A stretch of 64,000 nt of DNA from Pseudomonas sp. GM21 (GCF_000282215.1 NZ_AKJS01000107.1:62001-126000), one strand, 5' to 3'; shown: positions 26,825 through 35,875, counted from the stretch's first letter. Program-made: numbers and translations. Notes: generated by a model from the sequence alone, not told the origin.

Positions 26825-28543
26825 ATGCGCTCACTTGCACTTCTTGCCTTGACCCTGTTGCTCACCGCGTGCGGCGATGGCGAATCGCTGATGCCTCCCG
26901 ATGCCCGCTTGCCGGACGGTGGACGCTATCGTGGGGATCTGGTCGACGGCTTGCTGCAAGGCCAGGGCCGCATCGACTACCCGAACAAGAGCTGGTACGC
27001 CGGCGAGTTCGACAAGGGTCAATGGCATGGCCAAGGCGAATGGCATGGCAGCAACGGCGAAGTTTTTCGCGGGCAATTCAATCAGGGCCTGTTCGACGGC
27101 CAAGGCACGCTGACCACGCCGGGCAGCGAATACACCGGCGGGTTCAAACTCGGTCGGCGCGATGGCGAAGGCACGCTCAAAGAAAACGGCATGACCTATC
27201 GCGGCGAATTCAAGGCCGATCAATATTCAGGGCTCGGTCGTCTCGAACTCGACGACGGCAGCTCCTACCAGGGCCAGTTCACCCAAGGCAAGCCGAACGG
27301 TGAAGGCCAGCGCGGCGACGCCAGCGGCAATCAGTTCACCGGACATTTTGTCAACGGACAGCTGGAGGGCAACGGAACGTTCAACAGCGCTGAGGGCGAC
27401 ATTTACGTCGGCGGTTTCAAGAACAATCAACTGCATGGCAAGGGCCGCTACGAGAATGCCGACGGTGATGTCTGGCTGGGTCAGTTCAAGGAAGGTTCGC
27501 TGAACGGCAAGGGCGAGTTGATCGGTGCCGATGGCAGCCATTACATCGGCCGGTTCAGCGACTGGCGCTTCACCGGCCAGGGGCGACTGAACCTGCCGGA
27601 CGGCAGCTTCTACACCGGCCAGTTCGACAATGACGGTTACTCGGGACGCGGCACGCTGGTGCTGACTGACGGCACCGTGCAAAGCGGCACCTGGATCAAT
27701 GGCCAACGTGTGCGAGACGCCGACGGCAAACTGCTGCCCGACAGCCTGGAGCTCGGGTTGCTGGCTCAGGGCCGCTTGCTCGACGACGCGCTGCGTAACG
27801 TTCCGGAATCGACTCCCGCCATCGAGTTGTACACCCTGACCTTGGGCGGTGACGGCAAACAAAGCGTGTTCCTGCGCGAATCCGATTACGTCAGCAACAT
27901 GCTCGCCAGCCGCTTCGGTGCATTTGGCCAGATCCGTCTGGTGAATCATCGCGACCATCTCGTCGACCGGCCGATGGCCACCCGGGAAAACCTGCGCCGC
28001 GCCGCGTTGACGCTGGCCGAGCGTACCGGCCCGGAAGACCTGATCTTCATTTACCTGACCAGCCACGGCACCAGCGAACACGAACTGGTGCTCGATCAGC
28101 CGCGCATGGAACTGCCCGATCTGCCAGCCGATGAGCTCGCTGCGGTGCTTGCACCGTTGAAGAACCGCGACAAGATCATTGTGATTTCGGCCTGCTATTC
28201 CGGCGGTTTCATTCCCGCATTGAAAGACGAACGCACCTTGATCATCACCGCTTCGCGGGCAGACCGTGTGTCCTTCGGCTGCTCCGAAGAAGCCAACTCC
28301 ACCTACTTCGGCGACGCCCTGTTCGCCCAGGCGCTGAACCAGACCGACGACCTGGAGCACGCCTTCAAACTGGCCAAGGCTACCGTCGCCGAGCGCGAAC
28401 TGGCGGACAGCTTCGAGGCCTCTGAGCCGCAGATGTGGGCGCCTAAAGCGGTGATCTCGCGCTGGCAGCTTTTACGCAAGCAGCAGGCACGAAAAGCGCT
28501 ACAAAGTATCTCTACCGACAGCAAGGATTCAAAGAACAACTAA
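26825..28543 (+). CDS. MORN-repeat lipoprotein with C13 (caspase-like) peptidase domain
   Basis: A 572-residue lipoprotein (lipobox LLLTAC). Residues 32-300 hold about twelve MORN repeats of 23 residues each (pattern Y-x-G-x-F-x-x-G-x-x-x-G-x-G). The C-terminal part (about 330-500) is a peptidase C13/caspase-like domain: His414 in LTSHGT and Cys457 in ISACYSGG form the catalytic dyad. The residues and the Asp-rich strand are intact, so it should be active. MORN repeats usually bind membrane lipids or scaffold proteins. Substrate and role are unknown. It is followed by the NAD(P)-binding gene after 27 bp. Confidence 0.85.
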   Translation: MRSLALLALTLLLTACGDGESLMPPDARLPDGGRYRGDLVDGLLQGQGRIDYPNKSWYAGEFDKGQWHGQGEWHGSNGEVFRGQFNQGLFDGQGTLTTPGSEYTGGFKLGRRDGEGTLKENGMTYRGEFKADQYSGLGRLELDDGSSYQGQFTQGKPNGEGQRGDASGNQFTGHFVNGQLEGNGTFNSAEGDIYVGGFKNNQLHGKGRYENADGDVWLGQFKEGSLNGKGELIGADGSHYIGRFSDWRFTGQGRLNLPDGSFYTGQFDNDGYSGRGTLVLTDGTVQSGTWINGQRVRDADGKLLPDSLELGLLAQGRLLDDALRNVPESTPAIELYTLTLGGDGKQSVFLRESDYVSNMLASRFGAFGQIRLVNHRDHLVDRPMATRENLRRAALTLAERTGPEDLIFIYLTSHGTSEHELVLDQPRMELPDLPADELAAVLAPLKNRDKIIVISACYSGGFIPALKDERTLIITASRADRVSFGCSEEANSTYFGDALFAQALNQTDDLEHAFKLAKATVAERELADSFEASEPQMWAPKAVISRWQLLRKQQARKALQSISTDSKDSKNN

Positions 28544-28570
28544 GCTGAACAGTATCAAGGGAGAAACACT

Positions 28571-29212
28571 ATGTACTTGACGCCTCAGCATGTATTGCTT
28601 GCCGGAGCTACCGGGTTGACCGGTGAACACTTGCTTGATCGCTTGCTCAATGAACCCACGATTTCAAGAGTATTGGCCCCTTCACGCCGACCACTGGCCA
28701 AACATCCGCACCTCGAAAACCCGGTCGGCGACCCGACGGTGTTTCTGCCGCAACTGAACGGCCGCGTCGACATCGCCTACTGCTGCCTCGGCACCACGAT
28801 CAAACAGGCCGGCTCCGAAGAAGCGTTTCGCGCGGTGGACCTGGACATGGTCGTGGCGTTTGCCAAACGCGCGCGAGAAATGGGCGCACGCCACTTGATC
28901 GTCATCAGCGCCTTGGGCGCTGACCGCAGATCCTCGATTTTCTACAACCGGGTTAAAGGCGAGATGGAATACGCATTGCGCGCGCAGGATTGGCCGCAAC
29001 TGACCATTTGCCGCCCTTCTCTGTTGCTCGGTGATCGCATCACGCCACGTCTGGGTGAGAAAATTGCCGGCCCGCTGTCGCGCCTGATCCCCGGTAAATA
29101 CCACGGCATCGAAGCCTGCCAACTGGCTCGGGCGATGTGGCGGCTTGCGCTGGAAGAGCAGGATGGGGTGCGGGTTGTCGAATCGGATGAGTTGCGCAAG
29201 CTAGGTAAATAA
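28571..29212 (+). CDS. NAD(P)-binding oxidoreductase (atypical SDR)
   Basis: A 213-residue Rossmann protein. The N-terminus VLLAGATGLTGEHLL is a dinucleotide-binding loop of the atypical SDR kind, and S-A-L-G-A-D with YNRVKGEMEYAL gives the S...YxxxK-like set. It resembles HTATIP2-like oxidoreductases. The start follows AAGGGAGAAACACT. It is probably cotranscribed with the MORN lipoprotein gene; substrate unknown. Confidence 0.85.
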   Translation: MYLTPQHVLLAGATGLTGEHLLDRLLNEPTISRVLAPSRRPLAKHPHLENPVGDPTVFLPQLNGRVDIAYCCLGTTIKQAGSEEAFRAVDLDMVVAFAKRAREMGARHLIVISALGADRRSSIFYNRVKGEMEYALRAQDWPQLTICRPSLLLGDRITPRLGEKIAGPLSRLIPGKYHGIEACQLARAMWRLALEEQDGVRVVESDELRKLGK

Positions 29213-29220
29213 TTCCTAAA

Positions 29221-29313
29221 GATCGTTCCCACGCTCTGCGTGGGAATGCAGCCCGTGACGCTCCGCGTCACATGCCAAAGCAGACGGTTCGACGCCTCGA
29301 CGTGGGAACGATC
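29221..29313. repeat. Palindromic intergenic repeat, class A, copy 2
   Basis: It starts GATCGTTCCCACGCTCTGCG and ends CGTGGGAACGATC, as at 1383-1495, but the inner part differs. It lies between convergent genes. Confidence 0.88.
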
Positions 29314-29322
29314 AGCCGAATG

Positions 29323-29607
29323 CTACAACCCGCCCGTTGCCTGAAAACTCACCCCGATCACCGTCAACACCGACAACGGCAGCAACAGCGTGTCGAGCAA
29401 AGCGCTGGCCGGCAGGTCGACGCCGGGGTACTTCGGCGCTTCTGCGCCAAAGCGGTCCATGGCACAGCACCCGCCGTTCATGGCGTACAAATCCAGACGC
29501 GTCCCCGCATACACCAGCGGCGCTCCGGGCTTGGCGGCATCAAGGGTGCGCGCCGTGGCGCAGCCCGTCAGCTGCAACACCAGCAGAAGGACCAGTAGCT
29601 TATTCAT
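29323..29607 (-). CDS. YceK/YidQ family lipoprotein
   Basis: A 94-residue lipoprotein with lipobox LQLTGC, the segment YAGTRLDLYAMNGG and a C-terminal hydrophobic LPASALLDTLLLPLSV, which is the DUF1375 (YceK/YidQ) pattern. The start overlaps the ubiX end by eight bases. Function of the family is unknown. Confidence 0.82.
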   Translation of the reverse strand: MNKLLVLLLVLQLTGCATARTLDAAKPGAPLVYAGTRLDLYAMNGGCCAMDRFGAEAPKYPGVDLPASALLDTLLLPLSVLTVIGVSFQATGGL

Positions 29608-30232
29608 CGCTGCTCAAATGGTGCTCGCCCCAACGTGGCAGCATGTCCTGCGGAATATTCAACAGATTGAGAATCCGCGCCACGACAAAGTCGATCAAGT
29701 CATCGATGGTTTGCGGCTGATGATAGAAGCCTGGCGAAGCCGGCAGGATCGTCACGCCCATGTTCGACAGTTTGAGCATGTGTTCCAGATGAATGCTCGA
29801 GTACGGCGCTTCACGCGGGACCAGGATCAACTGGCGACGCTCCTTCAAGGTGACGTCGGCGGCACGTTCGATCAGGTTGTTGCAGGCACCGGTCGCGATG
29901 GCCGACAACGTCCCCGTGGAACACGGCACCACCACCATCGCCGCAGGTGCACCGGAGCCCGAAGCCACCGGCGACATCCAGTCTTCCTTGCCATACACCT
30001 TGATTTTCCCGGCCGCCGCGCCGGTGTATTCGGTGAGGAAAGCCTGCATCATTTGCGGTTTTGGCGGCAGCGTGACGTCAGTCTCGGTGGCCATCACCAG
30101 CTGCGCCGCCTTGGAAATCAGGAAGTGCACTTCGCGATCTTCGCGCACCAGGCAATCGAGCAGACGCAAACCATATTGGGCGCCGGAAGCGCCGGTCATG
30201 GCCAGCGTGATGCGATCCGGGCCGCTGATCAT
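29600..30232 (-). CDS. ubiX: Flavin prenyltransferase UbiX
   Basis: Makes prenylated FMN for the UbiD decarboxylase of ubiquinone synthesis. The 210 residues contain the flavin-binding GASGAQYGLRLL, the SSGSGA-type loop (VASGSGAPAAMVVVPCS) and the C-terminal PASPGFYHQPQTIDDL of the family. It overlaps the mpl stop by four bases (ATGA) and so is coupled to it. Confidence 0.95.
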   Translation of the reverse strand: MISGPDRITLAMTGASGAQYGLRLLDCLVREDREVHFLISKAAQLVMATETDVTLPPKPQMMQAFLTEYTGAAAGKIKVYGKEDWMSPVASGSGAPAAMVVVPCSTGTLSAIATGACNNLIERAADVTLKERRQLILVPREAPYSSIHLEHMLKLSNMGVTILPASPGFYHQPQTIDDLIDFVVARILNLLNIPQDMLPRWGEHHLSSDE

Positions 30233-31578
30233 TGCAGCGCCTCGGCGAGTTTGCCGTGCAGGCCGCCGAAGCCGCCATTGCTCATGATCACCACGTGAGT
30301 ACCGGGCTGAGCCTGACTCTTAACGCGCTCGATGATGCCTTCCAGCGAATCGCTGACTATCGATGGCACGGTGCACAACGCGGCAGTACCGGCCAGATCC
30401 CAGCCGAGGTTGGCCGGGGCGTACCAGATCACCTGGTCGGCATCGGCCACGCTTTCCGGCAAACCGTCGCGGTGCGCGCCGAGCTTCATGGAGTTGGAGC
30501 GCGGCTCGATGATCGCGATCAAATGCGCATCGCCGATGCGTTTGCGCAGGCCATCCAGGGTGGTGGCGATGGCGGTCGGGTGGTGGGCGAAGTCGTCGTA
30601 GATGGTGATACCGCGTACCTCGGCGACTTTTTCCATGCGCCGCTTCACGCTTTTGAACGCGCTCAACGCGGCGATACCCATGGCAGGCACCACGCCGACA
30701 TGCCGCGCGGCGGCCAATGTTGCCAAGGCGTTGGCCACATTGTGCTGACCGGTCATGTCCCACTCGACCACGCCTTGGGCGACGCCTTCGAACATCACTT
30801 CAAATTTCGACCCGTCTTCGCTGAGCAGTTTGACCTGCCACTGACCGCCTGCACCGGTGGTTTGCACCGGCGTCCAGCAGCCCATTTCGATAACGCGTTG
30901 CAACGCCGGTTCGGTGGTCGGATGGATCACCAGGCCTTCGCTCGGAATGGTCCGCACCAAATGGTGAAATTGCCGCTCGATGGCCGGCAGATCGGGGAAG
31001 ATGTCGGCGTGATCAAACTCAAGATTGTTCAGGATCGCCGTGCGCGGGCGGTAGTGAACAAACTTGGAGCGTTTATCGAAGAAGGCGCTGTCATATTCAT
31101 CGGCTTCGATCACGAAGAACGGCGTGCCGCCCAAGCGCGCCGACACCGAAAAATTCTGTGGCACGCCGCCGATCAGGAAGCCCGGGCTCATGCCCGCGTG
31201 CTCCAGGGCCCAGGCGAGCATGCTGCTGGTGGTGGTTTTGCCATGAGTACCGGCGACGGCCAGCACCCAGCGGCCTTGCAGCACGTGATCGGCCAGCCAT
31301 TGTGGACCGGAGACGTACGGCAGGCCTTTGTTCAGCACGTATTCGACGGCCGGGTTGCCTCGCGACATGGCGTTGCCAATCACCACCAGATCCGGTGCCG
31401 GATCGAGCTGTGAAGGATCGTAGCCTTGGGTCAACTCAATGCCCTGAGCCTCAAGCTGAGTGCTCATCGGCGGATAGACATTGGCATCGGAGCCGGTCAC
31501 GTGATGGCCCAGTTCTTTGGCCAGAACCGCCATCGAACCCATGAAAGTGCCGCAGATACCCAGAATATGAATGTGCAT
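30229..31578 (-). CDS. mpl: UDP-MurNAc:L-alanyl-gamma-D-glutamyl-meso-DAP ligase
   Basis: Reattaches recycled murein tripeptide to UDP-MurNAc. The 449 residues show the Mur ligase features HIHILGICGTFMG at the start, AGTHGKTTTSSML as the ATP loop, and DDFAHHPTAIATTL near the C-terminus. The start at 31578 matches the family; a frame opening at 31698 runs back through a repeat. It is followed directly by ubiX and neighbours the peptidoglycan-recycling functions found earlier in the window. Confidence 0.96.
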   Translation of the reverse strand: MHIHILGICGTFMGSMAVLAKELGHHVTGSDANVYPPMSTQLEAQGIELTQGYDPSQLDPAPDLVVIGNAMSRGNPAVEYVLNKGLPYVSGPQWLADHVLQGRWVLAVAGTHGKTTTSSMLAWALEHAGMSPGFLIGGVPQNFSVSARLGGTPFFVIEADEYDSAFFDKRSKFVHYRPRTAILNNLEFDHADIFPDLPAIERQFHHLVRTIPSEGLVIHPTTEPALQRVIEMGCWTPVQTTGAGGQWQVKLLSEDGSKFEVMFEGVAQGVVEWDMTGQHNVANALATLAAARHVGVVPAMGIAALSAFKSVKRRMEKVAEVRGITIYDDFAHHPTAIATTLDGLRKRIGDAHLIAIIEPRSNSMKLGAHRDGLPESVADADQVIWYAPANLGWDLAGTAALCTVPSIVSDSLEGIIERVKSQAQPGTHVVIMSNGGFGGLHGKLAEALQ

Positions 31579-31645
31579 TAGTCGACCTCGTAAAACATGG
31601 CCGCAGGTTAGCGTAGGGAGGGGAAAATCGCACCTTGTCTTTGAT

Positions 31646-31752
31646 GATCGTTCCCACGCTCTGCGTGGGAATGCAGCGAGGAACGCTCTGCGTCCCATGG
31701 GTGGACGCGGAGCGTCCGGGGAGGCATTCCCACGCGGAGCGTAGGAACGATC
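31646..31752. repeat. Palindromic intergenic repeat, class A, copy 3
   Basis: The outer arms read GATCGTTCCCACGCTCTGCG and GCGTAGGAACGATC, with a short stretch of different sequence between. It fills most of the gap between mpl and the stop of eatR. Confidence 0.9.
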
Positions 31753-31754
31753 AG

Positions 31755-33668
31755 TTACGCCGAGCGGGCAATACCGTGCTTGCGCAGCTTCCTGTAGAGG
31801 GTATTGCGGCTCACCCCCAACTGCTCAGCGGTATGGGTCATATGCCAATGCGTGTGCTCCAGCGCGCTCAACAACGCCAATCGCTCGGCATCTTCCAGGG
31901 GATGGTTCGATGACTCTTCTACAGCCAACACCGGACGCGCCTGACGAATCATCGCCGGCAAATCCGCAAGCCCGATCCGCCCGCCGTCACACAATGCCGC
32001 CAAGGTGCGCAGCACATTGCGCAATTGCCGTACGTTGCCTGGCCAGGCAAAACCCAGCAAGGCTTCCCGCGCCGGTCCGTCGATCAGGATGGTTTCCCCT
32101 CCCGCCTCTTCGGCCAGTAAAAAATCGAGCAGCTGCGATTTATCACTACGCTCACGCAATGCCGGCAACGCCACTTCCAGCCCATTGAGCCGGTAATACA
32201 AATCCTCACGGAAGCTGCCGTCCTGCACCCGATCCAGCAGATTACGGTGAGTGGCGCTGATGATTCGCACATTAACCGCCTCGGGCTCCCCGCCAATAGG
32301 CACTACCTGTCGATCTTCCAACACCCTTAAAAGCCGGGTCTGCAAGGCCAGCGGCATGTCGCCGATTTCGTCGAGAAACAGGGTCCCCCCATCGGCCTGC
32401 TGCAACTTGCCCCGCATGCCTTCCTTGCGCGCACCGGTGAAGCTGCCGCCGCGATAGCCGAACAGTTCGCTCTCGATCAGGCTTTCAGGAATGGCCGCGC
32501 AGTTGAGCGCGACGAAGGCTTTTTCCGCCCGTTGACTGGCCTGATGCACCGCTTTGGCAAACGCCTCTTTGCCGGAACCGGTTTCGCCATTGATCAGCAA
32601 CGGGACATCGCGCTCGAACACCCGCAGCGACTTGCGAAAATCTTCCTGCAATGCGGCATCACCGATGCAGATGCCCGACACCCTTGAACGTTCGGCAATC
32701 GCCGGGCTTTGCACCACGGGCACCGGAATGCTGCGCGGCTGCCCACGCAATACGGCAAACAGACTACGGCCGTCGCGGGTGCGCAACGGCCAACTGGCAC
32801 TGGCATTTACACTGGCACGGCCGAGCAACTCATCCAGCGAACAGTCGAAAAACGCTTCCACCGGTTTGCCCAGCAAGCCGCCGCGAATGTGCCCGAGCAG
32901 GTTCAGGGCGCTTTGATTGACCGCGCAGATCCGACCTTCCCCGTCGAACGCCAGCAGCCCTTCGCTGAACAACCCGACAGACTCGGCCTGCAAGTGAAAA
33001 CGCAGCAGCCATTGATTATCGAAATAACGCAGGAAATAGCAGCTCTCGATCATCTTCGCCGACAGATTGACCAGGGCCATGGTGTGGAACTGGCTCTGGC
33101 GCGAGACATCGTGGCGCGCCGAAGACACGTCGAGCACCGCCAGCAGTTCGCCATGCGGGTCGAACACCGGGCTCGCCGAGCAGGTCAGGCCAGTGTGGCG
33201 ACCGCGAAAGTGTTCGTCTTGATGGATGGTCAGCGACTGCCGCTCCACCAGGCAAGTACCGATGCCGTTGGTGCCTTCGCAGGCTTCGCTCCAGTCGGCA
33301 CCGAGCCAGAGGCCGGCGCGCTCGAAAATTTTCCGCTCGGCGGGCGCGGTGACGCAATTGAGGATCACACCTCGGGCATCCGTCAGCAGCACTGCATGGC
33401 CGGCACCGGAGAGTTGTTGGTGGAGGCTGGACATTTCATTGCCGGCGATGTGCAGCACTTGCTGCAATCGCTCGCGACTTTCCAACACGCGGCCATGTTC
33501 CAGGACGGTGGGCGCCATCGTCAGGGCCGGGTCGAGGTGATAATCCTCAAGACAGCGCAGCCAGGAGCGGGCAATGGAGGGGTCGCTGCCTGGGCCGTGC
33601 AGGTGCGATTTGCCCTGAGTCACGGTCAAGACTTGTTGGGCATGGCGACTCAAATGATTGTCGTGCAT
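31755..33668 (-). CDS. eatR: Sigma-54-dependent activator of ethanolamine catabolism (EatR/AcoR-like)
   Basis: A 637-residue enhancer-binding protein. The N-terminus carries a GAF-type sensor (CEGTNGIGTCLVE) followed by a PAS domain (about 215-330), then an AAA+ domain with GETGSGKEAF (Walker A) and GGTLFLDEIGDMP (Walker B), and a Fis-type HTH (AEQLGVSRNTLYRKLRKHG). The sigma-54 contact loop reads GSFTGA instead of GAFTGA. By position and family it matches EatR (PA4021), which controls ethanolamine genes with RpoN in P. aeruginosa; I assign the symbol on that basis. It is divergent from exaC. Confidence 0.85.
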   Translation of the reverse strand: MHDNHLSRHAQQVLTVTQGKSHLHGPGSDPSIARSWLRCLEDYHLDPALTMAPTVLEHGRVLESRERLQQVLHIAGNEMSSLHQQLSGAGHAVLLTDARGVILNCVTAPAERKIFERAGLWLGADWSEACEGTNGIGTCLVERQSLTIHQDEHFRGRHTGLTCSASPVFDPHGELLAVLDVSSARHDVSRQSQFHTMALVNLSAKMIESCYFLRYFDNQWLLRFHLQAESVGLFSEGLLAFDGEGRICAVNQSALNLLGHIRGGLLGKPVEAFFDCSLDELLGRASVNASASWPLRTRDGRSLFAVLRGQPRSIPVPVVQSPAIAERSRVSGICIGDAALQEDFRKSLRVFERDVPLLINGETGSGKEAFAKAVHQASQRAEKAFVALNCAAIPESLIESELFGYRGGSFTGARKEGMRGKLQQADGGTLFLDEIGDMPLALQTRLLRVLEDRQVVPIGGEPEAVNVRIISATHRNLLDRVQDGSFREDLYYRLNGLEVALPALRERSDKSQLLDFLLAEEAGGETILIDGPAREALLGFAWPGNVRQLRNVLRTLAALCDGGRIGLADLPAMIRQARPVLAVEESSNHPLEDAERLALLSALEHTHWHMTHTAEQLGVSRNTLYRKLRKHGIARSA

Positions 33669-33705
33669 TTCTTATTATTCTCCCCACAAGATCTGGCTCG
33701 CCCCG

Positions 33706-33826
33706 TGTAGCAGCTGCCGAAGGCTGCGTCCGGCTGCGAAGCAGTCGTAAAACCTGTGTCCCGTATGCATGGCGAAAACGAGGCGAGCGCTGCGCACTCG
33801 GACGCAGCCTTCGGCAGCTGCTACAG
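33706..33826. repeat. Palindromic intergenic repeat, class B, copy 2
   Basis: Opens TGTAGCAGCTGCCGAAGGCT and closes AGCCTTCGGCAGCTGCTACA, as at 7361-7495 but with a different centre and small changes in the arms. It lies between eatR and the enhancer region. Confidence 0.9.
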
Positions 33827-33908
33827 GGAGCGCGAGTCCGAGCATCCTCCAGCCTAGCGTGCATTGCAATGCTGGCAAGACCGCCCGGTCACAGGCTGTG
33901 CCACAAGC

Positions 33909-33934
33909 GGTACAAAGTGTCACGGGGTTGTACC
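33909..33934 (+). promoter_or_regulatory. Candidate enhancer site for EatR (inverted repeat)
   Basis: GGTACAA and TTGTACC are perfect complements 12 bases apart, and further TGTCAC/GTCACA half sites flank them. The centre lies about 90 bp before the exaC -24/-12 element, a normal place for a sigma-54 activator. Sequence is seen; EatR binding is inference. Confidence 0.55.
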
Positions 33935-34009
33935 GAAAGCGTCACAGCGCACACCCGCCGGTCCGACAAAAATCACGCAAGGCCTTGATTTGCCTGCCCT
34001 GCAAGGCAG

Positions 34010-34025
34010 TGGCCCGACCTTTGCT
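34010..34025 (+). promoter_or_regulatory. Sigma-54 promoter of exaC
   Basis: TGGCCCGACCTTTGCT fits the -24/-12 consensus, with GG at 34011 and GC at 34023 separated by exactly ten bases. The transcript would start near 34036, which puts the 130-bp repeat element inside the exaC leader. Confidence 0.8.
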
Positions 34026-34058
34026 CTACGCTTATACAAGCGCACATGCGCTCTCCCC

Positions 34059-34190
34059 AGGGTTGGTACGAAAACTCGCCGAGCGGCGATCAGGCAAGGC
34101 AAAAACAGATGAGGAAGCGGAGTGTAGGGGACCTACATGAGCATTCCGAGTCTGTTTTTAACGCAGCATGATCGTCGCGCAGGCAGTTTT
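34059..34190 (+). repeat. 130-bp structured dispersed element, copy 2 (exaC leader)
   Basis: Near-identical reverse complement of 13651-13782, in the same orientation relative to its downstream gene. Hairpins AAAAACAG/CTGTTTTT, TGTAGG/CCTACA and TCGCCGAGCGGCGA are conserved. It follows the sigma-54 promoter and ends 42 bases before the exaC start. Confidence 0.85.
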
Positions 34191-34232
34191 CGGGCCGAGT
34201 CTGATAAGCACAATAGCCAAGGAGAATCCACC

Positions 34233-35753
34233 ATGCGTTACGCTCACCCCGGTACTGAAGGCGCTATCGTTTCGTTCAAGGCCAAATACGGTAACTACAT
34301 CGGCGGCGAGTTCGTCGCGCCTGTCAAAGGTCAGTACTTCACCAATACCTCGCCAGTGAATGGCCAACCGATTGCCGAATTCCCGCGTTCCACCGCCGAA
34401 GACATCGACAAGGCCCTGGACGCTGCCCACGCAGCTGCCGATGCCTGGGGTGCCACGTCCGCCCAGGCGCGTTCGCTGGTGCTGCTGAAAATCGCCGACC
34501 GCATCGAGCAAAACCTCGAACTGCTGGCAATCACCGAATCCTGGGACAACGGCAAAGCCGTTCGCGAAACCCTCAACGCCGACATCCCGCTGGCCGCCGA
34601 CCACTTCCGCTACTTCGCCGGTTGCATCCGCGCCCAGGAAGGCAGCGCTGCCGAGATCGACGGCAATACCGTCGCCTATCACATCCACGAACCACTGGGG
34701 GTGGTCGGTCAGATCATCCCGTGGAACTTCCCGATCCTGATGGCCGCCTGGAAACTCGCCCCGGCCCTGGCTGCCGGTAACTGCGTGGTGCTCAAGCCTG
34801 CCGAGCAGACTCCGCTGGGCATTACCGTACTGGTCGAGCTGATTGGCGACCTGCTGCCGCCCGGTGTGCTGAACATCGTGCAAGGCTATGGCAAAGAAGC
34901 CGGCGAAGCGCTGGCCACCAGCAAACGCATTGCCAAAATCGCCTTCACCGGCTCGACCCCGGTCGGCTCGCACATCATGAAATGTGCCGCCGAAAACATC
35001 ATTCCGTCCACCGTGGAGCTGGGTGGCAAATCGCCGAACATCTTCTTCGAAGACATCATGCAAGCCGAACCAACCTTCATCGAGAAAGCCGCCGAAGGCC
35101 TGGTGCTGGCGTTCTTCAATCAGGGCGAAGTCTGCACCTGCCCGTCCCGCGCCCTGGTGCAAGAGTCGATCTACGACGACTTCATGAAAGTCGTGATGAA
35201 AAAAGTCCTGTCGATCAAACGTGGCGACCCGCTGGACACCGACACCATGGTCGGCGCCCAGGCGTCCGAGCAGCAATTCGACAAAATCCTTTCGTACCTG
35301 GAAATCGCCAAGGGCGAAGGCGCCGAGCTGCTGACCGGCGGAAAAATCGAAAAACTCGAGGGCAACCTGGCGACCGGGTATTACATCCAGCCGACCCTGC
35401 TCAAGGGCACCAACAAAATGCGCGTGTTCCAGGAAGAAATCTTTGGCCCGGTGGTGAGCATCACCACCTTCAAGGACGAAGCCGAAGCCCTGGCCATCGC
35501 CAACGACACCGAGTTCGGCCTGGGTGCCGGCCTCTGGACCCGCGACATCAACCGCGCCTATCGCATGGGCCGCGCCATCAAGGCCGGCCGTGTGTGGACC
35601 AACTGCTACCACCTGTACCCGGCGCACGCCGCGTTCGGTGGCTACAAAAAGTCCGGCGTCGGCCGTGAAACCCACAAAATGATGCTCGACCACTATCAGC
35701 AGACCAAAAACCTGCTGGTGAGCTACGACATCAATCCGCTGGGCTTCTTCTAA
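34233..35753 (+). CDS. exaC: NAD-dependent aldehyde dehydrogenase, acetaldehyde-oxidising
   Basis: A 506-residue class 3-like aldehyde dehydrogenase. The glutamate region VELGGKSPN and the catalytic cysteine in FNQGEVCTCPSR are present. In ethanolamine breakdown, EutBC produces acetaldehyde and ammonia, and this enzyme takes acetaldehyde to acetate. The start MRYAHPGTEG at 34233 follows an AAGGAGAA site; a frame opening at 34137 only adds residues encoded by the repeat element. A terminator and a class D repeat follow. The P. aeruginosa counterpart is PA4022. Confidence 0.93.
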   Translation: MRYAHPGTEGAIVSFKAKYGNYIGGEFVAPVKGQYFTNTSPVNGQPIAEFPRSTAEDIDKALDAAHAAADAWGATSAQARSLVLLKIADRIEQNLELLAITESWDNGKAVRETLNADIPLAADHFRYFAGCIRAQEGSAAEIDGNTVAYHIHEPLGVVGQIIPWNFPILMAAWKLAPALAAGNCVVLKPAEQTPLGITVLVELIGDLLPPGVLNIVQGYGKEAGEALATSKRIAKIAFTGSTPVGSHIMKCAAENIIPSTVELGGKSPNIFFEDIMQAEPTFIEKAAEGLVLAFFNQGEVCTCPSRALVQESIYDDFMKVVMKKVLSIKRGDPLDTDTMVGAQASEQQFDKILSYLEIAKGEGAELLTGGKIEKLEGNLATGYYIQPTLLKGTNKMRVFQEEIFGPVVSITTFKDEAEALAIANDTEFGLGAGLWTRDINRAYRMGRAIKAGRVWTNCYHLYPAHAAFGGYKKSGVGRETHKMMLDHYQQTKNLLVSYDINPLGFF

Positions 35754-35761
35754 AAAGCCGG

Positions 35762-35794
35762 GGGCGATACAGGAATTCCTGCATCGCCCTTTTT
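35762..35794 (+). terminator. Rho-independent terminator of exaC
   Basis: GGGCGAT-ACAGG and CCTGC-ATCGCCC form an interrupted stem, then five T residues, nine bases after the exaC stop codon. Confidence 0.85.
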
Positions 35795-35800
35795 ATAGCT

Positions 35801-35875
35801 ATCGCGAGCAGGCTCGCTCCCACAGTGGTTATCCAGTGTTCACATAACCAATGTGGGAGCGAGCCTGCTCGCGAT
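35801..35875. repeat. Palindromic intergenic repeat, class D, copy 2
   Basis: ATCGCGAGCAGGCTCGCTCC and GGAGCGAGCCTGCTCGCGAT flank 35 bases. It sits between the exaC terminator and the eat promoter. Confidence 0.9.

Noticed and set aside
34158..35693. Long minus-strand open frame opposite exaC (511 codons)
   Set aside because: It is an antisense shadow of a high-GC gene with biased third positions; no domain is visible.
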